DNA of 48,051 bases from Roseateles depolymerans (GTDB lineage Bacteria; Pseudomonadota; Gammaproteobacteria; Burkholderiales; Burkholderiaceae_C): positions 1 to 48,051 of the forward strand of contig NZ_QUMT01000009.1 in NCBI RefSeq assembly GCF_003387155.1, in the 5' to 3' direction. The translations under genes and the position numbers were made by a program. Below are positions 27,622-36,057 of this stretch, piece after piece. Positions within the stretch are counted from its first letter, which is position 1; every line of letters begins with the position of its first letter. Below the pieces are notes generated by a model. It worked only from the letters and a program-made list of their open reading frames with translations. It was not told the origin of the DNA and searched no databases.

Positions 27622-28487
27622 CCGCGCCCACCGCCCCGTCCACGCCCGAACAGTACGTCCAGCAAAAGGCCGCCCAGAGCGGCTCGAGCTTCTATTACGC
27701 CTTCCTGTTCCTGCCCCCACCGCGGCGGGCCGCCATCACGGCGTTCTACGCCTTCTGCCGCGAGGTGGACGATGTGGTGGATGAAGTCTCCGACCCCGGC
27801 GTGGCCGCGACCAAGCTGGCCTGGTGGCGCAAGGAGGTGATGGGTGCCTTTGCCGGCCAGCCGCAGCATCCGGCGATGAAGGCCCTGATGCCGCATTGCG
27901 CCGATTACGACATCCGGGCCGAACACTGCCTGGCGGTGATCGACGGCTGCCAGATGGACCTGGACCAGACCCGCTACCTGGACTTCGCCGGCCTGCAGCG
28001 TTATTGCCACCTGGTGGCCGGTGTCGTGGGGGAAGTGGCCTCGGGCATTTTCGGCCGCCGCGCGGCCAGCACCGTCGCCTACGCCCACAAGCTGGGCCTG
28101 GCGATGCAACTGACCAACATCATCCGCGACGTCGGGGACGATGCCCGCCGGGGCCGCATCTACCTGCCGGTGTCGGAGCTGCAGCAGTTCGACGTCAAGG
28201 CGCACGAGATCCTCAAGCGTGAAGCGCCCTGGGGCTACAGCGACCGCTTCACCGCGCTCATGAAGTTCCAGGCGGAACGGGCGCATGCGCTGTATGACGA
28301 AGCCTTCGGCCTGCTGGCCGAGGAAGACCGCAAGTCGCAGAAGCCGGGCCTGATGATGGCCAACATCTACCGCACGCTGCTGCGGGAGATCGAAGCCGAG
28401 AACTTCCAGGTGCTGCATCAGCGGATTTCGCTGACACCGGTGCGCAAGCTCTGGATCGCGATGCGGACCAACTGGCGCGGTCGATGA
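27618..28487 (+). CDS. hpnD: Presqualene diphosphate synthase HpnD
   Basis: 289 residues. It condenses two farnesyl diphosphates to presqualene diphosphate. First Asp-rich motif FCREVDDVVDE (about residues 47-57), second QLTNIIRDVGDDARRGR, both for Mg2+-diphosphate binding; YAHKLGLAMQ precedes the second. The start ATG overlaps the hpnC stop (ATGA at 27618-27621), indicating translational coupling; a longer in-frame opening lies inside hpnC and is not used. Its stop overlaps the hpnE start in the same way. Confidence 0.96.
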   Translation: MTAPTAPSTPEQYVQQKAAQSGSSFYYAFLFLPPPRRAAITAFYAFCREVDDVVDEVSDPGVAATKLAWWRKEVMGAFAGQPQHPAMKALMPHCADYDIRAEHCLAVIDGCQMDLDQTRYLDFAGLQRYCHLVAGVVGEVASGIFGRRAASTVAYAHKLGLAMQLTNIIRDVGDDARRGRIYLPVSELQQFDVKAHEILKREAPWGYSDRFTALMKFQAERAHALYDEAFGLLAEEDRKSQKPGLMMANIYRTLLREIEAENFQVLHQRISLTPVRKLWIAMRTNWRGR

Positions 28488-29785
28488 GCGGCTTGCCGCA
28501 GGCTCCAGCCCCGGGCCGGCGCATCGCGGTGATTGGCGGCGGATGGGCCGGCCTGTCCGCGGCACTGCAGGCCAGCGACCTCGGCGCTCACGTCACTCTG
28601 CTGGAGATGGCGCCACGGCTGGGGGGACGCGCCCGCAGCCTCGGCGACGGCCCGGACGCCCTGGACAACGGCCAGCACATCCTCATCGGCGCCTACACCC
28701 AGAGTCTGGCGCTGATGCGCCGCGTGGGCGTGGACCCCGACCGCGCGCTGCTCCGCACCCGGCTGCGGCTGCGTTATCCGGATCACGACACGCTGACCTT
28801 GCCCGGCGGCCCGCCCTGGCTGGCGTTCACTCGCGGCGTGCTGGCTTGCCGCGCCTGGTCCTGGCGCGAGCGGCTGGGCTTCCTGATGCACAGCAGCCGC
28901 TGGATGGCCAGCGGGTTTCGCTGCGCGCCTTCGCTGAGCGTGGCGGCATTGACCGCTGCGCTGCCGCCGCGTGTGCGGCAGGACCTGATCGACCCGCTGT
29001 GTGTCGCGGCGCTGAACACCCCCGCGTCACAGGCCAGCGCGCAGGTCTTCCTGCGTGTCCTCAAGGACGCCCTCTTCAGTGGCCCGGGCAGCGCGGACCT
29101 GCTGCTGCCCAGCCAGGGCCTGAGTGCACTGTTGCCGGAGCCGGCCCGCGCTCATCTGCTGGCTGCGGGTGCCGACTTGCGTACCGCGCGCGTCCAGGCC
29201 CTGAGTCGCGAAGGGACTGCGTGGCAGGTCCATACCGCGCAGGAGACGGTGTCCGTGGATGCAGTTGTTCTGGCGACCAGTTCCGTGGAAGCGGCACGCC
29301 TGACGCAAACCCTGGCCCCCGACTGGAGCGCCCGCACGGCGGCTTTCGAATTCCAGCCGATCATCACGGTGTACCTGGAAAGCCCGGGCTCCTCGCTGCC
29401 GGCGCCGATGGTGGCACTGCATGAATCGGCCAACGAGCCAGCCCAGTTCGCCTTTGACCTGGGCCAACTGGCCCAGCGTCCCGGTCTCTTCAGCTTCGTC
29501 ATCAGCGGTGCTGCGCCCTGGGTGGCGCGCGGGCTGGAGGCCACCGCCGACGCCACCCTGGCGCAGGCCCGCCGGGCGCTGTCCTGGCACACCCCGCCGC
29601 GCCTGCACCGCGTGCTGAGCGAAAAGCGCGCCACCTTCGCCTGCACGCCCGGGCTGCAGCGTCCGCCAGCCGCCCTGCTGCCGGGGCTGGTGGCGGCCGG
29701 GGATTATCTGGAAGGCCCCTACCCCGCCACCCTGGAAGGCGCGGTGATGAGCGGCCTGGCCGCCGCGCGTTCCGTCATGCGGTAA
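28484..29785 (+). CDS. hpnE: Squalene synthase FAD-dependent oxidoreductase HpnE
   Basis: 433 residues. Rossmann FAD motif VIGGGWAGLSAA at about 16-27, followed after 20 residues by EMAPRLGGRARS. The C-terminal segment with V-A-A-G-D-Y-L-E-G-P-Y-P-A-T-L-E-G-A is typical of carotenoid desaturase-like amine oxidases. HpnE reduces hydroxysqualene to squalene, the last step of the HpnCDE route. Overlaps hpnD by 4 bp. Squalene-hopene cyclase (shc/hpnF) does not follow; the next gene is an IclR regulator 100 bp on. Confidence 0.95.
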   Translation: MSGLPQAPAPGRRIAVIGGGWAGLSAALQASDLGAHVTLLEMAPRLGGRARSLGDGPDALDNGQHILIGAYTQSLALMRRVGVDPDRALLRTRLRLRYPDHDTLTLPGGPPWLAFTRGVLACRAWSWRERLGFLMHSSRWMASGFRCAPSLSVAALTAALPPRVRQDLIDPLCVAALNTPASQASAQVFLRVLKDALFSGPGSADLLLPSQGLSALLPEPARAHLLAAGADLRTARVQALSREGTAWQVHTAQETVSVDAVVLATSSVEAARLTQTLAPDWSARTAAFEFQPIITVYLESPGSSLPAPMVALHESANEPAQFAFDLGQLAQRPGLFSFVISGAAPWVARGLEATADATLAQARRALSWHTPPRLHRVLSEKRATFACTPGLQRPPAALLPGLVAAGDYLEGPYPATLEGAVMSGLAAARSVMR

Positions 29786-29886
29786 CGCAGCGCCAGGGCG
29801 CACCACTGATGGGCGAAAGCGACGGTGGAGCCCTGGCCCTAGTTTTCGCCATGCGCAACCGAAGGGAAATCCTTCACAATGGCCGC

Positions 29887-30654
29887 ATGAAATCCAAGGA
29901 GCTGCAGACCCCCGCGATCCAGGTACTGGAGCGGATGTTCTCCCTGCTGGACGTGCTGGCCCAGCATCAGGACCCGGTGTCGCTGAAGGTGATCAGCGAG
30001 ACCACCGGCCTGCACCCTTCCACGGCGCACCGCATCCTGAATGACCTGGCCCTGGGCCGGTTTGTCGACCGCCCCGAGGCGGGCAGCTACCGGCTGGGCA
30101 TGCGCCTGCTGGAGCTGGGCAATCTGGTCAAGGCGCGGCTGGACGTGCGGGAAGCCGCCATCGGCCCGATGCGGGAACTGCACAAGCTCACCCATCAACC
30201 GGTCAACCTGTCGGTGCGGCAGGGGGACGAGATCGTCTACATCGAGCGCACCTACAGCGAGCGCTCCGGCATGCAGGTCGTGCGCGCGGTCGGCGGGCGG
30301 GCGCCGCTGCATCTCACCTCGGTGGGCAAGCTGTTCCTGGCCAGCGACGATCCGCAGCGGGTGCGTGCCTACGCCACCCGCACCGGCCTGAGCGGCCACA
30401 CCCGCAACAGCCTCACCGACGTGGCCCTGCTGGAGCGCGAGATGGCGCTGGTGCGGCAACGCGGCGTCGCCCGGGACGACGAGGAACTGGAACTGGGCGT
30501 GCGCTGCATGGCGGCCGGCATCTACGACGACCAGGGCAAGCTGGTCGCTGGCCTGTCCATTTCGGCACCGGCGGACCGGCTGGAAGAAGCCTGGATGCCG
30601 CGTCTGAAAGAGACCGCCGCGCGGATCTCCGCTGCGCTGGGCTTCCGGGGTTGA
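29887..30654 (+). CDS. IclR-family transcriptional regulator
   Basis: 255 residues. N-terminal winged helix-turn-helix at about 10-75: the recognition helix lies around TGLHPSTAHRILNDL, the wing around GSYRLGMRLLELG. The C-terminal IclR effector domain follows from about 80, with GGRAPLHLTSVGKLFLAS and LELGVRCMAAGIYD, both standard. Such regulators control aromatic, acetate or dicarboxylate catabolism; the target here is unknown because neighbours (hpnE before, small gene and pbpG after, both opposite) give no hint. ATG 29887 lacks a Shine-Dalgarno; CACAAT ends 6 nt before it, suggesting a leaderless transcript. An in-frame ATG at 29851 is the alternative. Confidence 0.9.
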   Translation: MKSKELQTPAIQVLERMFSLLDVLAQHQDPVSLKVISETTGLHPSTAHRILNDLALGRFVDRPEAGSYRLGMRLLELGNLVKARLDVREAAIGPMRELHKLTHQPVNLSVRQGDEIVYIERTYSERSGMQVVRAVGGRAPLHLTSVGKLFLASDDPQRVRAYATRTGLSGHTRNSLTDVALLEREMALVRQRGVARDDEELELGVRCMAAGIYDDQGKLVAGLSISAPADRLEEAWMPRLKETAARISAALGFRG

Positions 30655-30727
30655 ACGGCGGGCTTCGGCGCTTCCGCTCCTTGGCTCATCCGCTCCTCAG
30701 CGCCTCCGCTGGTCAGCCCTTCACCTC

Positions 30728-30946
30728 TCAGCCCGGCACCACGCCGCCAGCGTCCAGCGCGGGCGGCCGCAGCAGGTCGGCATCCACGCCCATGATCTCG
30801 CTGGCGCGCTCCACCGCCTGCCACAGGTCCGTCGGCATCTGAAGGATGGCCTCGGGCGAATCCGCCTCGGAGATCCACAGGCCGATTTGTTGGTGCTGCT
30901 CAGGGGTCAGCAGGTCCAGACTCAGCATTTCATCGATGGTTTTCAT
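30728..30946 (-). CDS. Small uncharacterised protein, 72 residues
   Basis: Unrecognised. ATG at 30946 has AGGAG 8 nt upstream, which makes it a credible gene. The first 60 residues look like three amphipathic helices (TIDEMLSLDLLTPEQHQQ, SPEAILQMPTDLWQAVE, RASEIMG). It is acidic, with no transmembrane segment or signal peptide. The tail is Pro/Gly-rich. Separated from pbpG by about 245 bp and a terminator, so an independent transcript. Function not assigned. Confidence 0.65.
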   Translation of the reverse strand: MKTIDEMLSLDLLTPEQHQQIGLWISEADSPEAILQMPTDLWQAVERASEIMGVDADLLRPPALDAGGVVPG

Positions 30947-31102
30947 GGGAGCTCCTGTGAATCTGGAGGGAGGGGGCGGCCGTGCGCATCGGCGATCAGA
31001 TGCGGCCCGGGGCCGCGATTGCAAGCTTGGCGGCCCGGCCTGGATGCAAGCAGCATGCCCGGTATGTCATGGGTCGAGAGGGCGGCTTCTGGTCAGGCCC
31101 GG

Positions 31103-31129
31103 AAACAACAAAGCGGGCCGAAGCCCGCT
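31103..31129 (-). terminator. Intrinsic terminator after pbpG
   Basis: Minus strand AGCGGGC-TTCG-GCCCGCT, a perfect 7-bp stem with UUCG loop, followed by TTGTTGTTT. It lies about 60 bp past the stop at 31191. Confidence 0.9.
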
Positions 31130-31190
31130 GTGCGTTGCGCGCGAAAGCGCCTTGTGGGTCGGCCGGGTCCATCACCCGGCCCCCACTCAT

Positions 31191-32384
31191 TCACTTCACC
31201 GCCGGAGTGATGGCCACGGCCTGGGCCGTCGGCGTCGGCAGGGTCACCGCCGTCGAGGCCGTGATCGCGCCAGCGGGTCCGCCGATGGGAGAGCTGGTGC
31301 CCAGCAGCCACTTGCGAACGCGCTCGGCATCGCCGATGCGCGAATACTTGCCGGCCGAATCCAGGAACACCATGATCAGCTTGCGACCGGCCATCTGGGC
31401 CTGCATGACCAGGCACTGCCCGGCTTCATTGATGAACCCGGTCTTCTGCAGGCCGATGTCCCAATCCGACTTGCGCACCAGACCGTTGGTGGTGCCAAAA
31501 CGCACCAGCCGCCGGCCCAGGGCCACGGTGTATTCCGGCGAGGTCGACAGCTCGCGGATCAGCGGAAATTGATGCGCCGTCTTGACCAGCACCGCCAGGT
31601 CGCGCGCGCTGGACTGGTTGCGGCTGGACAGGCCGGTGGGCTCCACATAGTGCGTGTCGCCCATGCCCAGCAGTTGCGCCTTGGTGTTCATCGCTGCGAC
31701 GAAGGTCTCCAGACCGCCGGGGTAGCTGCGCCCGAGTGCATGCGCAGCGCGGTTTTCTGAAGACATCAATGCCAGATGCAGCAACTCACCGCGGGTGAGC
31801 GTGGTGCCGACGGCCAGACGCGAGCTGGTGAACTTCTCGGTGTCCTTGTCGTCGTCGGTGATGGTGATCTTTTCTTCCAGGTCCTGCTTGGCCTCGACCA
31901 CGAGCAACGCCGTCATCAGCTTGGTGATGGACGCGATGGGCAGGACGGCCTGGGGATTCTTGGAGAACAGGACTTCGTTGGTGTCCTGGTCCAGCACGAG
32001 GGCAACGCTGGACTTCAGGTCCAGCGGATCTTCCGTGTCATGCAGGCCATACATCTGGCCGAAGGAGGGTTTGGCGGGGACGACCGCCACTTCCCGGGCT
32101 GCCGCGCGGGCGGCCACCTTGCGGGGAGAACGCGGGGCCGGCTTGGCCTTGCGCACGCTGGTAGCCTTGGAGGACGCCTTGGTGCTGGCCTTGGAGGCAG
32201 TGGCCGCTTCTGCCGACTGAGCGGGCATCAGCGAAACGCAGGCACCCGCGAGCACGAGCACGCCGCCCAGCATGGCGCCGCGCACTCCCCTGAGTGCGCT
32301 TTGCACGCCTTGCACGCCGCCACAAACTCCGCCACAGACTCCGCGGTAGGCGGCACCAGACAGCAATATCGCTATGGTCTTCAA
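31191..32384 (-). CDS. pbpG: D-alanyl-D-alanine endopeptidase (PBP7 type, S11 family)
   Basis: 397 residues. Penicillin-binding motifs: SxxK as SITK at 152-155, SxN as SEN at 209-211, and KTG in LQKTGF (about 311). It cleaves D-Ala-meso-DAP cross-links in the periplasm. Start is TTG at 32384: GGGGA lies about 6 nt upstream and a TTGCCG-17-TACACT promoter ends 27 bp upstream, which supports this rare start. The N-terminus is odd: residues 14-40 contain small tandem duplications (CGGV twice, GVQ twice) before a hydrophobic signal core (38-60) and a Lys/Ala/Ser-rich linker (60-105). ATG at 32273, inside this, is the alternative start and would give a plain signal peptide. Confidence 0.92.
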   Translation of the reverse strand: MKTIAILLSGAAYRGVCGGVCGGVQGVQSALRGVRGAMLGGVLVLAGACVSLMPAQSAEAATASKASTKASSKATSVRKAKPAPRSPRKVAARAAAREVAVVPAKPSFGQMYGLHDTEDPLDLKSSVALVLDQDTNEVLFSKNPQAVLPIASITKLMTALLVVEAKQDLEEKITITDDDKDTEKFTSSRLAVGTTLTRGELLHLALMSSENRAAHALGRSYPGGLETFVAAMNTKAQLLGMGDTHYVEPTGLSSRNQSSARDLAVLVKTAHQFPLIRELSTSPEYTVALGRRLVRFGTTNGLVRKSDWDIGLQKTGFINEAGQCLVMQAQMAGRKLIMVFLDSAGKYSRIGDAERVRKWLLGTSSPIGGPAGAITASTAVTLPTPTAQAVAITPAVK

Positions 32385-32410
32385 TCCGGTCCCCAGATCA
32401 GTCGGGCCTG

Positions 32411-32439
32411 AGTGTAGAGGATCGCAGAAAGACCGGCAA
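32411..32439 (-). promoter_or_regulatory. Candidate promoter of pbpG
   Basis: Minus strand TTGCCG (32434-32439), 17 bp, TACACT (32411-32416), each a 4/6 match. The predicted start is about 20 nt before the TTG start codon. Confidence 0.5.
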
Positions 32440-32487
32440 GATCAAGGACTTACTTCACGCTCTTAAAGTAAAGAATCCTCGACCGTT

Positions 32488-34032
32488 TCAGCCCTGGGCC
32501 GCGACCCGTTCCGTCCTGCTTTGCAACTTGTTCAACGCGCTCAAATATGCTTTGGCGGAGGCGACGACGATATCAGGATCTGCCCCGACCCCGTTCACCA
32601 CTCGCCCGGCATGTTGCAACCGCACCGTGACTTCACCCTGCGATTCTGTGCTGCCGCTGGTGATTGCGTTCACTGAATACAGCAGCAATTCGGCACCACT
32701 TTGCACTTTGGTCTCGATCGCTCTGAGAACCGCGTCCACCGGGCCGTTGCCGTCGCTCTCGGTGCGCACTTCCTGGTCGCCGTCCGAGAACACCACCTGG
32801 GCATGCGGACGCTCGCCGGTTTCGGAGCGCTGGGACAGGGCCACCAGCCGGTAATGCTCCTGCTCGCTGCCGGCGGATTCATCCATCACCAGGGCCAGGA
32901 TGTCCTCGTCAAAGATCTCGGCCTTGCGGTCGGCCAGGTCCTTGAAGCGCTGGAAGGCCGCATTGACCTCGGCTTCCGACGCCAGTTGCACGCCCAGCTC
33001 CTGCAAGCGCTGCTTGAAGGCATTGCGGCCGGACAGCTTGCCCAGCACGATCTTGTTGGCCGCCCAGCCCACATCCTCGGCCCGCATGATCTCGTAGGTG
33101 TCACGCGCCTTGAGCACGCCGTCCTGGTGGATGCCGGAGGCATGGGCGAAGGCATTGGCCCCCACCACGGCCTTGTTGGGCTGCACCACGAAGCCGGTGG
33201 TCTGCGACACCATGCGGGAGGCCGGCACGATCTGCGACGGATCCACCCGCACGTCCAGCCCGAAATAGTCGCGGCGGGTCTTGACCGCCATCACCACCTC
33301 TTCCAGCGAGCAGTTGCCCGCCCGCTCGCCCAGGCCATTGATGGTGCATTCCACCTGACGGGCGCCGCCGATCTTCACCCCGGCGAGGGAATTGGCCACC
33401 GCCATGCCCAGGTCGTTGTGGCAGTGCACGCTCCAGATGGCCTGGTCGGAATTGGGCACGCGCTCGCGCAGTTCCTTGATGAAGCTGCCGTAGAGCTCGG
33501 GGATGGCATAACCGACGGTGTCGGGGATGTTGATGGTGCGGGCCCCTTCCCGGATGACCGCTTCCACCACCTGCGCCAGGAAGACGGGGTCGGAGCGATA
33601 ACCGTCTTCGGGTGAGAACTCTATGTCGTCGGTCAGGTTGCGGGCGAAGCGCACCGCCTGAATGGCCTGCTCCAGCACCTGCTCGCGCGTCATGCGCAGC
33701 TTCTTCTCCATGTGGAGCTCGCTGGTGGCGATGAAGGTGTGGATGCGGGAGCGGGCCGCGCCCTTGAGCGCCTCGGCGGCGCGGCTGATGTCGCGGTCGT
33801 TGGCGCGGGCCAGGGAGCAGACGGTGCTGTCGCGGATGGCCTCGGCGATGGCCTTGACCGCCTCGAAGTCGCCCTGGCTGGCGGCGGCGAAGCCAGCCTC
33901 GATCACGTCCACCTTCAATCGCTCGAGTTGCCGCGCGATACGCAGCTTTTCGTCCTTGGTCATGGACGCTCCGGGCGATTGTTCACCGTCGCGCAGGGTG
34001 GTGTCGAAGATGATCAATTGCGAGGCAGACAT
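32488..34032 (-). CDS. leuA: 2-isopropylmalate synthase, LeuA type 1
   Basis: 514 residues, the common bacterial form. It condenses acetyl-CoA with 2-oxoisovalerate, the committed step of leucine synthesis. TIM barrel with [13 protein letters not shown] (metal-binding Asp) near the N-terminus, [17 protein letters not shown] (metal His pair) and the G-x-GERAGN loop [16 protein letters not shown]-terminal regulatory domain for leucine feedback covers about 390-514. GGAAG lies 6 nt before the ATG. It sits 66 bp downstream of a second, different isopropylmalate synthase gene. Confidence 0.95.
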   Translation of the reverse strand: MSASQLIIFDTTLRDGEQSPGASMTKDEKLRIARQLERLKVDVIEAGFAAASQGDFEAVKAIAEAIRDSTVCSLARANDRDISRAAEALKGAARSRIHTFIATSELHMEKKLRMTREQVLEQAIQAVRFARNLTDDIEFSPEDGYRSDPVFLAQVVEAVIREGARTINIPDTVGYAIPELYGSFIKELRERVPNSDQAIWSVHCHNDLGMAVANSLAGVKIGGARQVECTINGLGERAGNCSLEEVVMAVKTRRDYFGLDVRVDPSQIVPASRMVSQTTGFVVQPNKAVVGANAFAHASGIHQDGVLKARDTYEIMRAEDVGWAANKIVLGKLSGRNAFKQRLQELGVQLASEAEVNAAFQRFKDLADRKAEIFDEDILALVMDESAGSEQEHYRLVALSQRSETGERPHAQVVFSDGDQEVRTESDGNGPVDAVLRAIETKVQSGAELLLYSVNAITSGSTESQGEVTVRLQHAGRVVNGVGADPDIVVASAKAYLSALNKLQSRTERVAAQG

Positions 34033-34098
34033 GTCGGGCTTCCTTCAATCAGGGCGCAATCAGGGCGCAATGAGGACGGTCATGCGGACAGAGGGCTC

Positions 34099-35784
34099 TC
34101 ACGCCGCCTGCAACCGCACCAGCTTGAGCTGGCCGCGCTGCGCCGCCCGGCGCAAGCCGGAGACGATGGCCTTGAGCGACGCCGATGCGATGTTGCCATC
34201 CATGCCGACGCCAAACAAAGTGTGCTCGCCCACCCGCAGTTCCAGATAGGCCACGGCCTGCGCATCCGCGCCGCTGCCCAGTGCATGCTCATGGTAGTCC
34301 AGCACCCGCACCTGGGTCTGCAGGACCCGGTTCAGGCCCTCGACAAACGCGTCGATCGGGCCCTTGCCCTGCCCTTGCACCTTGACCATGCGCACGCACA
34401 GGTCAGCCTGCGCCACCACCTGCGTCTGCCCGTCCTCGGTGGTGCCGATCTGCGGCTGCAGCGCCGGCGCCTGCTTGACGCCGTATTCCCGGTCGAAGAT
34501 CTGCCAGAGGTCCGCTGCGCCCAGTTCCTTGCCGTGGGTGTCCATCACCTGCTGCACGATCTGGCTGAATTCGATCTGCAGGCGGCGCGGCAACTCGATG
34601 CCGTATTCCGTCTCCAGCAGATAGGAGATGCCGCCCTTGCCGGACTGGCTGTTCACGCGGATGACCGCTTCGTAGCTGCGGCCCAGGTCCTTGGGGTCGA
34701 TCGGCAGGTAGGGGATCTCCCAGACGTCGCCGTCCTTGCGGACCGAGAAGGCCTTCTTGATGGCGTCCTGGTGCGAGCCGGAGAACGAGGTGTAGACCAG
34801 CTCCCCGACATACGGGTGGCGCGGATGCACCGGCAGTTGGTTGCAATGCTCGACGCAGCGGCGGATGTCGTCGATGTCGGAGAAGTCCAGATTGGGGTGA
34901 ACGCCCTGGGTGTAGAGGTTCAGGGCCACGTTGACCAGGTCCAGGTTGCCGGTGCGCTCGCCGTTGCCGAACAGGCAGCCTTCCACGCGGTCCGCACCGG
35001 CCATCAGGGCCAGCTCGGCGGCGGCGGTGCCGGTACCGCGGTCGTTGTGGGGGTGGACCGACAGGATCACGCTGTCACGCCGCTCGATGTTGCGGACCAT
35101 CCACTCGATCATGTCGGCAAAGCAGTTGGGCGTGGCGTTCTCGACGGTGGTGGGCAGGTTGATGATCACCTTGCGCTCGGGCGTGGCCCCCCAGGCCTCG
35201 GTCACCGCATCCACCACCCGCTTGGAGAAGGCCAGCTCGGTGTTGGAGAACATCTCCGGCGAATATTCATAACCGAACTCGGTTTCGGGATGCGCCGCCA
35301 CCAGGTCGCGAATCATGCGGGTGTGGGTGACGGCCAGGTCCACGATCTGGTCTTCGTCCATGCCCAGCACCACGCGGCGCATCACCGGCGCCACGGCGTT
35401 GTAGAGGTGCACGACAGCCCGCTTGGCGCCCTTGAGCGACTCGAAGGTCCGCTCGATCAGGGGCTGGCGGGCCTGCGTCAGCACCTGGATGGTCACGTCG
35501 TCGGGGATGTGGCCCTGCTCGATGAGCAGGCGCACGAAATCAAAGTCGGTCTGGGAGGCCGAGGGGAACCCGACCTCGATCTCCTTGAAGCCGATGCGCA
35601 CCAGCATCTGGAACATGCGCAGCTTGCGCTCCGGGTCCATTGGCTCGATCAGGGCCTGGTTGCCGTCCCGCAGGTCGGTGCTCAGCCACAGCGGCGCCTT
35701 CGTGATCTGCACGCTGGGCCAGCGGCGATCAGGGAGTTCGATAGGGGCGAAGGCGCGGTACTTGAGGTGCGGTTGCTTGAGCAT
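34099..35784 (-). CDS. leuA: 2-isopropylmalate synthase, LeuA type 2 (long form)
   Basis: 561 residues, the form found in actinobacteria, fungi and many proteobacteria. The N-terminal extension [17 protein letters not shown] is typical of this type. Barrel motifs are [34 protein letters not shown] and [13 protein letters not shown]. The C-terminal regulatory domain spans about 425-561. Same reaction as the neighbour at 32488-34032, but sequence identity between the two is clearly low. AGGAA 6 nt before ATG. A leader peptide, promoter and attenuator-like hairpin lie immediately upstream, so this copy heads the leuA transcript. Confidence 0.95.
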   Translation of the reverse strand: MLKQPHLKYRAFAPIELPDRRWPSVQITKAPLWLSTDLRDGNQALIEPMDPERKLRMFQMLVRIGFKEIEVGFPSASQTDFDFVRLLIEQGHIPDDVTIQVLTQARQPLIERTFESLKGAKRAVVHLYNAVAPVMRRVVLGMDEDQIVDLAVTHTRMIRDLVAAHPETEFGYEYSPEMFSNTELAFSKRVVDAVTEAWGATPERKVIINLPTTVENATPNCFADMIEWMVRNIERRDSVILSVHPHNDRGTGTAAAELALMAGADRVEGCLFGNGERTGNLDLVNVALNLYTQGVHPNLDFSDIDDIRRCVEHCNQLPVHPRHPYVGELVYTSFSGSHQDAIKKAFSVRKDGDVWEIPYLPIDPKDLGRSYEAVIRVNSQSGKGGISYLLETEYGIELPRRLQIEFSQIVQQVMDTHGKELGAADLWQIFDREYGVKQAPALQPQIGTTEDGQTQVVAQADLCVRMVKVQGQGKGPIDAFVEGLNRVLQTQVRVLDYHEHALGSGADAQAVAYLELRVGEHTLFGVGMDGNIASASLKAIVSGLRRAAQRGQLKLVRLQAA

Positions 35785-35832
35785 GGGCGTTCCTGGGGGT
35801 CAGGGTCGCAACTCGCAGCCTTTGGAAATGAA

Positions 35833-35866
35833 CAACGGCCCGCTGCGGGTTGCATTCGGGCCGTTG
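35833..35866 (-). terminator. Attenuator-like hairpin in the leuA leader
   Basis: Minus strand CAACGGCCCG-14 nt-CGGGCCGTTG, a perfect 10-bp stem, followed by TTCATTT, 41 nt after the leader peptide stop and 48 nt before leuA. CGGGTT in the last codons of the leader peptide (plus-strand aacccg, 35913-35918) can pair with AACCCG in the loop (35846-35851), giving a possible alternative fold. The T-tract is imperfect. Confidence 0.65.
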
Positions 35867-35906
35867 ATCTGGGGGAGACGTCTGGTGGTGCAGGGACGTG
35901 CGCGAT

Positions 35907-35963
35907 CTAGCGAACCCGGAGGTCGCTTCGTAGTAGCAGCGCAATGTGTGCAGAGAACGTCAT
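35907..35963 (-). CDS. leuL: Putative leucine leader peptide, 18 residues
   Basis: Reads MTFSAHIALLLRSDLRVR then TAG. It has four Leu codons, three in a row (CTG CTA CTA) and then CTC; CTA is normally a rarely used Leu codon in high-GC genomes. It lies between a strong promoter and the hairpin at 35833-35866 that precedes the long-form leuA. The predicted transcript start is 1-3 nt before its ATG, so translation would be leaderless or nearly so. The design fits ribosome-stalling attenuation by charged tRNA-Leu. It is too short for homology to help; the call rests on codon run and layout. Confidence 0.7.
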   Translation of the reverse strand: MTFSAHIALLLRSDLRVR

Positions 35964-35971
35964 GGGCATTG

Positions 35972-36001
35972 AATATAGGGGCCGTGCCTTGGCGCCGTCA
36001 A
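35972..36001 (-). promoter_or_regulatory. Promoter of leuL-leuA
   Basis: Minus strand TTGACG (35996-36001), 18 bp, TATATT (35972-35977), each 5/6 to consensus. Located in the 94-bp gap between the pssA stop and the leader peptide ATG, so leuA has its own transcript despite the upstream ilv-pssA genes. Confidence 0.75.
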
Positions 36002-36057
36002 CGGCCAAAACCGGCATCCGGGCGGATTCGCGTCAAAGACGGGCCGCCCAGCCTTCG

